DNA of 16,883 nucleotides from Larix sibirica (lineage: Eukaryota; Streptophyta; Pinopsida; Pinales; Pinaceae): contig NWUY0300053242.1 of the NCBI GenBank assembly GCA_004151065.3, forward strand, positions 10,763 to 27,645, read 5' to 3'. A program made the translations under genes and the position numbers. Below are positions 1-7,011 of this stretch, in pieces (positions within the stretch are counted from its first letter, which is position 1; every line of letters starts with the position of its first letter). Below the pieces are notes generated by a model, which was not told the DNA's origin, searched no databases, and saw only the letters and a list, made by a program, of their open reading frames with translations.

Positions 1-123
1 CATAACAGGCTGGCTGATAAGCTCTCGAAAAAAGCATTATCTGATCTGCAGGGTCTATTGTTTTGGGAAGAGTGGCAAGACAATTTGCTACAAGATTGTG
101 GCTCTACATATTTTTTTGATTGA
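1..123 (+). CDS. C-terminal end of a LINE-type RNase H domain (partial)
   Basis: Frame 1 is open from the window edge to a TGA at 121-123, giving 40 residues. The segment HNRLADKLSKKAL is the typical end of the RNase H-like domain (RVT_3 type) found at the C terminus of plant non-LTR retrotransposon polyproteins and of some host RNase H-like proteins. The H...AD.LS spacing matches the last catalytic helix of that family, which cleaves RNA in RNA/DNA hybrids. The next residues (GLLFWEEWQDN) fit the usual tail after the domain. The start lies outside the window, so frame integrity upstream is unknown. A LINE origin is favoured because of the 3' A-run about 230 bp downstream; a domesticated host gene cannot be excluded. 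Confidence 0.6.
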   Translation, partial: HNRLADKLSKKALSDLQGLLFWEEWQDNLLQDCGSTYFFD

Positions 124-362
124 GCATGACAGCAACAGCTATACCGTTTCTATCTTTTTGCATTCGCCGATATTTATTGTAATATTGTAGTGGTGATAGA
201 TGATACAGAATCATATATGGGAGGTCTTGGCCTCAGTTCATGTTATTACTGTTTTGAAGCCTTTTCAAACTAAGTAACTGGCTGCTGAAGTCTGAACATT
301 TTTGTACTATTTGATTCAATCATTGAATATCAATAGTAGTATTTTTTCGCTGGAAAAAAAAA
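124..362 (+). other. Probable LINE 3' untranslated region ending in an A-run
   Basis: No coding signal follows the RNase H stop codon. The stretch ends in nine consecutive A residues (354-362), as expected for the degraded poly(A) tail of a retroposed element or a gene-end remnant. No target-site duplication can be checked because the 5' end of the element is outside the window. Confidence 0.35.
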
Positions 363-1157
363 TCCCCTTTCATCCACTTTATCGTCATCACAGAGACACC
401 AAATACTTGTATCTAGGTACAAGAGACTCTCCTAAAAACTTTATAAGAGCCAGGGTTTGGGAGGAAACCTTGAATTAGCGCCTTTCCATCGGCACGACAA
501 AACTTAGCATGGCGCTTGTTTTTCTTCATTGGTGGTCTTAGCTTTATCTCTCGTGACAAGCATTGACGAAACCATCTCTAATTGCGACGATTCATTGGAG
601 GTTTAAGACTTAAGATAATGTCTTGTTCAATGGACATCAAAGGCATAAAATTTAACTTGCTAATAAGCTAAAACTAACTCACACGATCAACTTTGCTTGT
701 GGTTTCTTTTTCAACACATTAAAATCTAAGTACATTAAAATCTAAGTACACGTCGATGTGATTCTTTATTGCATCATTACTTTTAAACAAAGCGCCGAGC
801 ATAGCTCCAGAATGATAACACAAAATAAAACTGTCTATGCATTTTTTTTTTAAAATAGACCAGAGTAAAAAAACAAAACAGACTCTAATGCATTTTTTCT
901 CTACACTCTCTATGCTTATAACCTAGGCCGGACTTACCTATTGCAACTATTCTACTTGTTCAAACTCTTTATAAACGAGAACTAGTGCAAAGTTGCTTAG
1001 ACCATGGTAGGATGCATGTTTCATAATAAAATATATATAAAATCTTCATTGGCATTGATAATAATGGGAACGGAACCTCTAAAATGAAAGCACTATAAAT
1101 TTGTAAAGTAGGATTATCATTGATAGACATCTTCGAGGAAGTATCTCCTATCTTTGT
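363..1157. other. Unassigned AT-rich DNA
   Basis: No coding frame of recognisable family is seen on either strand. A 94-codon minus-strand open frame (969-1253) has no recognisable domain and is judged a chance frame. The stretch holds A/T homopolymers (about 841-852), a direct repeat of about 17 bp near 718-748 and TATA-like motifs (about 1031-1040 and 1094-1100) upstream of the telo-box. These could belong to a promoter, but this is inference. Confidence 0.4.
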
Positions 1158-1173
1158 AAACCCTAACCCTAAA
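1158..1173 (+). promoter_or_regulatory. Telo-box-like motif (AAACCCTAACCCTAAA)
   Basis: The 16-base string contains two overlapping plant telomere-type units and the full telo-box core AAACCCTAA. Telo-boxes are known promoter elements of plant ribosomal-protein, translation-factor and snoRNA genes, usually together with site II motifs (TGGGCC/T). A TATA-like TATAAAT lies at 1094-1100 and another TATAAA at 1194-1199. No clear site II element is visible. Two snoRNAs lie 1.1 kb downstream on the same strand and the decayed copy about 0.6 kb downstream, so a promoter for a snoRNA precursor is conceivable. The distance is larger than usual, and a chance interstitial telomere motif is the alternative. 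Confidence 0.35.
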
Positions 1174-1647
1174 AGATGTAGCAACCCCATCCTTATAAAC
1201 CCTCCATTATCTTTCTGTTTGCCAGATGAATAATCATCCCACCGGGCTTTCAAGCTGAGAAGGGTTTCAGGGCCATGGCCGGTGGCCTATATTATTCAGT
1301 AATGGTCTTTATTGATTCTTTTGTGTGAATATGGGTGTATTTGTATAATTTATGCAAGAATAAGTCTGAGGACTGTGACGAAATATGTGAAAGGTCTCGT
1401 TCGGCGTAAAGGCGAACAACCTTGACGACAACTCATATATATCACCACCCATAATCCGAGTCCTTATTTTCTGTCTCTTCTCTGTATATTTTGGTAAGTA
1501 GCGCTGATTATTGTTATGTTTTTAGCTGTATCTTTTCTTTTGTATTTTCAATTGCGAGAGTCTTTATTTTGTTTAGTTTTGTTGTGATTTTTTCTCTATA
1601 GTCCATAGATAGTTGTAGTTGGAGATTATAGATCCTAAATAAAGATT
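1174..1647. other. Unassigned DNA between telo-box and snoRNA duplication
   Basis: No coding family is recognised. A good 5' splice-site-like GTAAGT sits at 1494-1499 after a pyrimidine-rich stretch, followed by T-rich sequence, which would suit the first intron of a non-coding host transcript. This is a weak single-site signal. Only very short open frames begin at the ATGs near 1274 and 1303. Confidence 0.3.
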
Positions 1648-1749
1648 AAAGACAAGCGTTCATCTGTCTTAGGTTTGAAGAACTTGTTTAAGATCCGAGG
1701 CACATGGAATCAAACATAGTTATAGGTGTTCGTAGTATTTATTGCTGTT

Positions 1750-1833
1750 GTATTTGTCTGTGAGCAATGGTTACGAATGCTAGAGGTTCTGAATCATTAA
1801 TTCCTACAGTGTCTTCCTTCAAAGACAATTATA
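1750..1833 (+). pseudogene. Decayed paralog of the downstream box C/D snoRNA
   Basis: This segment aligns with the snoRNA at 2306-2395. The terminal stem is still partly pairable (TTGTCT before, AGACAA after), and the internal CTGA (1789-1792), equivalent to D', is kept. The C box has changed from GTGATGA to GTGAGCA (1760-1766) and the D box from CTGA to CAAA (1820-1823), so binding of the core box C/D proteins would be lost. The guide segment has also changed (GTCTTCCTT in place of CTGCCTTCCTT). The loss of exactly the protein-binding boxes makes a non-functional copy the best reading. A faint trace of the second snoRNA follows at about 1848-1861 (GGACT then AAAGTGA). Confidence 0.6.
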
Positions 1834-2305
1834 TTTTTGGATCATATGGGGACTAAAGTGATTTTTTTAATGGTCTAAACTATTGTTGTAGCTAGCGCAA
1901 GCTAACCTGTAACATTTAGGCCTCATATTTACTGTGTTGACTATTTACAAAATACCCACAATCAAAGTCACTTTGATTTTACGCATACTAATAAGATTCC
2001 TGTCAAATCTTTAACGCAACCATTTGTAGATTGCAACGGCTTCTACACAGTAGGTTTTTTGTGTGTAAAAAAAAATTATTGGGTATGCAGCTTTGCCAGA
2101 TTATGAAGGGCAGTGAAATTTAAGGTTTATAGGATGAAATTAAGGAGTTAGTCTGTCCAGACATTAGGATGAAATATTTTTTGGCCAATGATAGGTAATG
2201 AGCAAAGACAAGCATATGTCTGACTTGATTATGAAGAAATTGTTTTGAGATCTGAGGCCTATCGATTAAGCAGAGATGCCTAGTTTCAAGCTCATTAAAT
2301 GATGT

Positions 2306-2395
2306 TATATTTGTCTGTGATGATTAGTTATGATGTATTATCATCTGAATCATGGTGATTGATCCTTATACTGCCTTCCTTCTGAGACAAATATA
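2306..2395 (+). ncRNA. Box C/D snoRNA, predicted guide for 18S rRNA 2'-O-methylation
   Basis: All box C/D elements are present: a perfect 10-bp terminal stem (2306-2315 with 2386-2395), C box GTGATGA (2317-2323), D' CTGA (2345-2348), a C'-like GTGATTG (2355-2361) and D box CTGA (2382-2385). The 11 nt directly upstream of D, CTGCCTTCCTT (2371-2381), are fully complementary to the conserved 18S rRNA segment AAGGAAGGCAG. By the D+5 rule the methylated residue is the A in CCAAGGA, equivalent to yeast 18S A420 (guided by snR52) and human A468 (guided by SNORD83), six bases after the U14-guided C. No target was found for the D' guide. It acts in the nucleolus with fibrillarin, NOP56, NOP58 and the 15.5K protein. 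It lies 15 nt upstream of a second snoRNA, as in plant polycistronic snoRNA genes. Confidence 0.85.
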
Positions 2396-2410
2396 TAGAC
2401 GGTTACTATA

Positions 2411-2493
2411 CGAGGACTATGATGATTACTTTTGGTTCGCTCGACAAAATGGCCATAAGCCTTGTTGAAATTCAACATAATACTGAGTCCTCG
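2411..2493 (+). ncRNA. Box C/D snoRNA, target not identified
   Basis: A perfect 7-bp terminal stem (CGAGGAC 2411-2417 with GTCCTCG 2487-2493) can be extended by 4 bp (2406-2409 with 2494-2497) across one bulged base. It encloses a consensus C box ATGATGA (2419-2425) and D box CTGA (2483-2486). The 83-nt length is normal for the family. D' and C' are not clear: TCGA near 2440 and TTGA near 2465 are candidates. The sequence upstream of D (ending in CAACATAATA) gave no complementarity to rRNA or snRNA that I recognise, so it is an orphan or guides through a degenerate D'. It shares orientation and a 15-nt spacer with the preceding snoRNA, suggesting processing from one precursor. I am confident of the class, not of the target. 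Confidence 0.8.
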
Positions 2494-2983
2494 ATAGTTA
2501 TTTGTGTAATGTGATATGAAAAAATGCTAAGCCTCGTTGCCTTTTAAGCGGTTAAATTCTGTCTTTAGCTATAATTTCCTTGTCTTTTCAACTGTATGTG
2601 TTTCAATATTTTGTAGTAAGGATGTAATAGAAGTGGTTGAAATTGAAACTTGTAATTCGGCACAGGGTTGTGATTCAAAGTGGTTTGAAATCTCTGTAGT
2701 TATTCCCATTTCTGCCCCAACTCTAAATTAAATTGGTGTCAGTGTTTAATGGTTGCTCTAGCCAACTATACTACTGCCTGCCTGCCTGTTTAATGATAAA
2801 ACGACTGCCTGCCTGCCTGATTTACTATTTGCCCACTGTAAACTAATTTATAGACTGACTGACCAGCGTAAACTAATTTATAGATAGATGCAAAAATGAT
2901 CTTAAACCCTTTATATTGCTTTAACTGCATATAACTCGTTATCCTCCTTTATGTTGATGATCTGGGAGTCGAGTCCTGAATTT
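2494..2983. other. Unassigned AT-rich DNA downstream of the snoRNAs
   Basis: Nothing recognisable is seen except the short doublets at 2773-2885. A 64-codon open frame (2537-2731, + strand) has no domain signal and is judged a chance frame. Confidence 0.4.
2773..2885. repeat. Two adjacent direct-repeat doublets with about 30-bp periods
   Basis: ACTGCCTGCCTGCCTG starts at 2773 and again at 2804 (period 31). GTAAACTAATTTATAGA starts at 2838 and again at 2868 (period 30). Each doublet has its own repeated word, so these are two separate small duplications side by side. The embedded CTGCCTGC motif is itself a short simple repeat. Confidence 0.8.
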
Positions 2984-3307
2984 GCACGAGTTTGTGCATA
3001 CATCCTCTTTAATCGCTTTCTGTTCTTTCATCCTTCCATCCATTTTCTTTCCCGGTTTCTCTGTTTTGAGTTGGCCAACATGTTTTGGTTCTTACGCTGC
3101 TTCTAGTATGTCAAAAGCTTGATCTCATAAAGTGCACATAGTTGTGCACACATCCTCTTTAACAGTCGCCGTTTGTACTTAAATCGTTCCATCCATTTTC
3201 TTTCCCGATTTCTCTGTTTTGAGTTGGTCATCATGTTTTGGTTCTTACGCTGCTTCTAGTAACTTTGTCAAAAGCTTGATCGCACAAAAGTGCACGTAGT
3301 TTTGTTA
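2984..3307. repeat. Tandem repeat, period about 150-158 bp, 2.1 copies
   Basis: The word GCAC plus TAGTT/GAGTT recurs at 2984, 3134 and 3292. The long shared blocks include CATCCTCTTTAA, CCATCCATTTTCTTTCCCG and TGTTTTGGTTCTTACGCTGC. Unit 1 is 2984-3133, unit 2 is 3134-3291, and a third unit begins and then diverges. The unit boundary contains an imperfect hairpin built on two GTGCAC palindromes (3132-3149). No coding frame runs through it. Confidence 0.85.
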
Positions 3308-3643
3308 ACCTGATGCTAAAGTTCCTTTCATTGAGCTTTGGACGTTAGGATTTTCTTCCGGACGTTTTGCACCTAAAACCTATCGTCCCACAATTCAATA
3401 TTTTTACTATTTCTCAGATACAAGATAAGTTAGAGCAGTAATTCTCATTGAAAGTCCCTGAGCAGAAAGAGGTAAAATGACATTGCTCTAATCGATGAAG
3501 AAGTTTACCAATTTCTTCCATTTCTCGCAATACCTTTTGAGGTGCACCTAACATTAATCAGTGGGAAACTGATGTATTTTCAAATTGGATATGTATGGGG
3601 TTCATATTATCTTCACCTTTGTCATATGAACTTCGCCTAAATT
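3308..3643. other. Unassigned DNA
   Basis: No coding, RNA or mobile-element signature was found on either strand in this stretch. Confidence 0.4.
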
Positions 3644-3817
3644 GAGTAATACTTCAAATTAATAACATCATCTGTCATTGGGTCCGTAATGTAATGGGTA
3701 TGAACTTCGACTTTGTCATGGACTTGTTGAAGAAATGAACAATTTGTTGTCAAGTGGAGCAATACGTCAAATTAATAACATCCTCTGCCATTGAGTCTGT
3801 AGTGTAATGGGTATGAA
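3644..3817. repeat. Spaced direct repeat, about 61 bp units, 113-bp period
   Basis: Units at 3644-3704 and 3757-3817 share AATAC, TCAAATTAATAACATC, CTCTGCCATTG-like and TAATGGGTATGAA blocks, with about one mismatch per eight bases. The 52-bp interval is not shared, so the original tandem unit has diverged or been partly deleted. Confidence 0.75.
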
Positions 3818-3855
3818 GGTCAATATATTTGTCTGAGTGCTACATTTCATTATAT

Positions 3856-4076
3856 GCAAGTTGAATAGCTCTCTGATTGTTACATCGCATCTTCGTGGGT
3901 GCATTTTAAACTAGGCCAAGTTCAGTGAGAACATGTTGGATCTACATTGCTTTTGTAGTAGTCAATGCAAGTTTTATAGCACTCTGATTGTTACTTCTCA
4001 TCTTGGTGGGTGCATTTTAAACCAGAAGGTCAGTGAGAACAGGTTGGATCCACATTGCTTTTGTGGTAGTCTTAGC
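3856..4076. repeat. Tandem duplication, period 111 bp
   Basis: Units 3856-3966 and 3967-4076 both run from ATGCAAGTT through CTCTGATTGTTAC, GGGTGCATTTTAAAC, CAGTGAGAACA, GTTGGATC and CATTGCTTTTGT. They differ at roughly one base in eight. A short + strand open frame (3933-4151) crosses the repeat but shows no protein family. Confidence 0.85.
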
Positions 4077-4136
4077 TGTTTTGTACTCTCTTTCACAAGA
4101 GTAGTCTTAGCTGTTTTGTACTCTCTTTCACAAGAG
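4067..4136. repeat. Exact 35-bp tandem duplication
   Basis: The 35-bp unit at 4067-4101 is repeated without any difference at 4102-4136. It overlaps the last bases of the preceding 111-bp duplication and sits next to the T-run that ends the LINE. Perfect identity marks it as one of the youngest events in the window. Confidence 0.9.
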
Positions 4137-4272
4137 GAAATTTTTTTTTAACTTACTAAATCAAATCGGAATTCAACTTGCGTAATCAGAATCTATATAA
4201 CCAAGAAGTGAAATTCAAGCCTTGTTAGAATAGAAAACACTATAATTCCTATTTTGATGAAGATTATCCCAT

Positions 4273-4347
4273 GTTTTCAAAAGTAAACCACATAAAGCAC
4301 TTTATCTTCAATGGAATGTGCCATCTCCACAGGTTTTTATACCACCA
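4273..4347 (-). pseudogene. zf-RVT domain fragment of the LINE
   Basis: The minus-strand frame WWYKNLWRWHIPLKIKCFMW followed by FTFEN matches the start of the zf-RVT domain that follows the RT region in plant LINEs. Stops lie just outside it in the same frame (before 4347 and after FTFENMG), and the zinc-ligand Cys/His cluster that should follow is not recognisable. It is a relic with no coding capacity. Confidence 0.7.
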
Positions 4348-4440
4348 TCCCAAAACTAAAAATAAAGAGTCTTGTGAAATCATTTGGTAGCTAGAATTAG
4401 CAGTGAAAATATACCTGATTTATTGTTTAAGGACCATATA

Positions 4441-4637
4441 AGAGTGTCTTCCCCCGAATTAAGTCTACATCCAATTGAATTCAGTTGCCCAATATATCCA
4501 TTCCATAAGAGTGTCTTCCCCCGAATGAAGTCTACATCTTGAATTCAGTTGACCAATATATCCATTCCATAAGAGTGTCTTCCCCGAATGAAAGTCTACA
4601 TCCAATTGAATTCAGTTGACCAATATATCCATTCCAT
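4441..4637. repeat. Three tandem copies (67, 64, 66 bp) inside the LINE
   Basis: Units 4441-4507, 4508-4571 and 4572-4637 each contain AGAGTGTCTTCCCC, AAGTCTACATC, TTGAATTCAGTTG and AATATATCCATTCCAT. On the minus strand they encode the LINE post-RT motif YIGQLNSIG.RLS.GEDTL, which should occur once. The element therefore triplicated one stretch of its own coding region. Two of the three lengths are not multiples of three, so the reading frame shifts between copies. Confidence 0.9.
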
Positions 4638-4946
4638 TCAGTAACCTACCGGTCACCAAGACCCAAATCTTTAGCTGTGAGCCAATATGAAACAGCACGA
4701 GGAAGCCATGAAGGTCTTTTGATATTGTGCAAATTAAGAAACCCCAATTCAGATAAATAATCCAAAATGTAAGGGGGAAGATGGTAGCTATCTTCCATCC
4801 CTGCTATGGGATCCTATTAGAATCTTTGTACCATCTCCCACTTTCCTGTACCGAACAAACACCTCCAAAAGCCTTTTAATCTGAGAGCCATCCCAAACCA
4901 TGTGATGTTTTTGATAACCCACCCACCCCTTTCAACTGGTATAGAA

Positions 4947-5142
4947 AGTCTCTCCCAGCTTGCCATCTTTATTTTCCCCCTTCACTATGTCCAGACTACA
5001 TAAAGTTAAATATAAAGTCTTCTCAGCCGTTTTATAATAAATATAGTCTCTCCCAGCTTGCCATCCTTATTTTCCCCCTTCACTATGTCCAGACTACAGA
5101 AAGTTAAATATAAAGTCTTCTCAGCCGTTTTATAATAAATAT
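4947..5142. repeat. 98-bp tandem duplication inside the LINE
   Basis: Units 4947-5044 and 5045-5142 differ at only two positions (T/C near 4968/5066 and T/G near 5001/5099). On the minus strand they duplicate the segment KLGET...RLRRLY.TFCSLDIVKGENKDG between the RT thumb and the GGW block. The unit length is not a multiple of three, so the duplication itself breaks the frame. High identity indicates a recent event in an already dead element. Confidence 0.93.
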
Positions 5143-5326
5143 AGGAATATGTGCTTAAGGGGAGCCAATAAATCGGAATTCCAATTAGAACAGGCTTAAT
5201 GAGAACTAATCTCCCCCCAATAGACAGAAATCTGTAGGTCTTGTGCTTGATTATTCTTTCAAACCTTTCAACTAACCAAAACCAATCTTTAACCCTGTAC
5301 GCATCTGGTTTCAAGAAGTAACCCAA
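5006..5326 (-). pseudogene. LINE reverse transcriptase thumb / post-RT segment
   Basis: A 106-codon open frame. Residues 1-56 (GYFLKPDAYRVKDWFWLVERF, then the ERIIKHKTYRFLSIGGRLVLIK block and VLIGIPIYWLPL) closely resemble the conserved region after the RT catalytic core of plant LINEs, whose usual form is a GYPLKP..Y...DW.WL..K.E..I..W..R.LS.GGR..LIKSVL..IPVYW.SL pattern. Residues after about 65 run into the 98-bp duplication and are scrambled. The frame is open only by chance and lacks the start of the domain. Confidence 0.85.
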
Positions 5327-5613
5327 ATATTTAAAACTTTTCTTTAATTTTCAACTTTGTAAGGCATCAATCCGTGTGATGACATTCAAACAATCTTCAT
5401 CCAATCTATGTTGATGAAAATTGGATTTTGAGGTACTAATTTCCATTTATGTGGCATTATCTGGTTTCAAGAAATAATGCAAATATTTAAAACTTTTCTC
5501 TAATTTTTCAACGCATCAATCCGTGATGACATTTAAACAATCTTCATCCAATCTATGTTGATGAAAATAGGATTTTGAGGTATTAATTTCCATACATGTG
5601 GCATTGCATAATA
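5303..5613. repeat. 156-bp tandem duplication inside the LINE
   Basis: CTGGTTTCAAGAA starts at 5305 and again at 5461. The units share AAATATTTAAAACTTTTCT, CATCAATCCGTG, AACAATCTTCATCCAATC and GTTGATGAAAAT. They differ by indels (a TTTGTAAGG block is present only in unit 1) and about 10 substitutions. On the minus strand the unit duplicates the segment between the FVDD motif and the GYFLKP block of the RT. It is older than the 98-bp duplication next to it. Confidence 0.9.
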
Positions 5614-6450
5614 GCTTAATGATGTAAACATAATATGAACATTCATCCAAATTGCCACTTCCAAAGATTGTGACATCATCAACAAACAACAAATGAGTAA
5701 TAAAAACTGTAGAGGAGAGTTTGATTCCTTTGGTTTTCCCTTCTCTCTTTGCATTTGCACTTAATCTACTAAAGCCTTCAATAATAAGCAAGAAAAGAAG
5801 AGGAGAAAGTGGGCATCCCTACCTAATGCCCCTAGAGTACTTTTGAAGAAGTTTGAAGGAGCTCCATTAACTGAAACAACAAAATTTGGTGATTTCACAC
5901 ATGACATTATCCAATTGGTTAACATTAATGGAAGACCGATATGAAGTAGAACTCATCTAAGATTAACCCCAATCTACTTGATCATAAGCTTTGACAAGAT
6001 CCATTTTTAATACTAGAGCCTTTAATTTCTTCTTTTTAATTGAGTGTAGTACTTCCTCAGAAATACCAATAGCATTTAAAATCTGACAATCAAACATGAA
6101 ACCAAATTGTTCTTTTGACATTCCCCTAGAAAGAAATGGCTTGATCATATTTGCAATGATTTTAGTAAATGATCTTATAAGCAAGATTTCACAAGGCAAT
6201 CGGCTCAAACTCATCAAAAGAACAAGGCTTGTTGCACTTAGGAATCAAGGTAATAAAAGTGACATTCAATGCACCTGAAACAAAACCATCAATTTTGGAT
6301 TGTTCAACCATATCCAATAAAATCATTTCCCATAATATCAAAGAAATTGATAAATAGGTCCATAGTCTAACTATCTAGGCCTAGGCTTTTCTTTCTTGCA
6401 AATTGTTTTAGTGCCTCTTCGATTTCACTAACAGTTATAGGTTCACCCAT
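5516..6450 (-). pseudogene. LINE reverse transcriptase catalytic domain (broken)
   Basis: RT motifs appear in order but in different frames: EPITVSEIEEALKQFARKKS (about 6450-6390), then in the frame 6217-5963 KIIANMIKPFLSRGMSKEQFGF and ALVLKMDLVKAYDQVDW, which carries the first catalytic Asp, then CPLSPLLFLLIIEGFSRL and HLLFVDDVTIFGSG (frame 5791-5516), which carries the two Asp of the FVDD box. These would copy element RNA at the nicked target. All three catalytic Asp residues survive, but stops and frameshifts separate them (for instance after VDWG near 5963 and around 5800-5820). No functional enzyme could be made. Confidence 0.88.
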
Positions 6451-7011
6451 AAGGCCACCTTCCTCCTTGTTGAAGAAAATAGGAATGTGTCTGAGCACTT
6501 TCATCTGAGCTTCAATAGTATAAGTGCCTGGATCTCTAAATATACCTTCAGTTTGGAGTCCTTTTTGGCTAGAGTTTGGAGTCCAATCTAATCCTTAATA
6601 ATATTTTCAATCCCATCTGACATTTCCCATATGGAGTTCAATTTCCTTCAACGAGATGCAAAATTATGGAAGAATCTTGTGTTATTATCACCAGGAGTAA
6701 TCCATAGAGCTCTGCTTTTAAGTCTCCAATCCATCTCTTCTTGTTTAAGATAGTCAGTGTTCTTAGCCTCCATGTATTTTAAGACCATCTTCGATTCCCC
6801 TAAAATATAGTCCTCATTTGAATAGATAATCTCCTTAATTTGTTCCTTAATCTATTTATAAGATTCTTCATACCGCTTCTTCTTTTCTCTATCCCATATA
6901 CATACCACCTTCTTTAGTTCCTTTAATTTTAAAACCAAACTTGCCATCGGAGAGACATCTACAATAGGATTGAAATTTTGCCATTTATTACAAACCAATT
7001 CACAGAAATCT

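Larger units (their letters stand above)
1648..2430 (+). repeat. Diverged tandem duplication carrying the snoRNA pair (offset about 557 bp)
   Basis: Two segments, about 1648-1870 and 2204-2430, align with several shared anchors: AAAGACAAGC (1648 and 2204), GAGGC after an AGATC-like word, TTGTCTGTGA (1754 and 2311), CTTCCTT (1814 and 2375) and GGACT (1850 and 2414). The offsets stay between 556 and 564 bp, showing an old duplication with small indels. The downstream copy retains the box C/D motifs; the upstream copy has lost them. Confidence 0.6.

Noticed and set aside
969-1253. 94-codon minus-strand open frame near the telo-box
   Set aside because: No recognisable domain or motif, AT-rich codons, overlaps TATA-like and telo-box motifs on the other strand.
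2023-2050. Hairpin TGTAGA...TCTACA followed by ACA, as an H/ACA snoRNA end
   Set aside because: The hairpin is far too short, with no pseudouridylation pocket, no H box and no second hairpin.
2955-2979. C-box-like TTGATGA followed by CCTGA, as a third snoRNA
   Set aside because: Only about 15 bases separate the boxes, the first C-box base is T, and the flanks do not pair.
3180-3240. ATGATGA on the minus strand as a C box
   Set aside because: No D box CTGA at a suitable distance and no terminal stem.
3486-3575. TCGATGA and a later CTGA as a possible box C/D RNA
   Set aside because: Flanking sequences do not form a terminal stem and the C box is off consensus.
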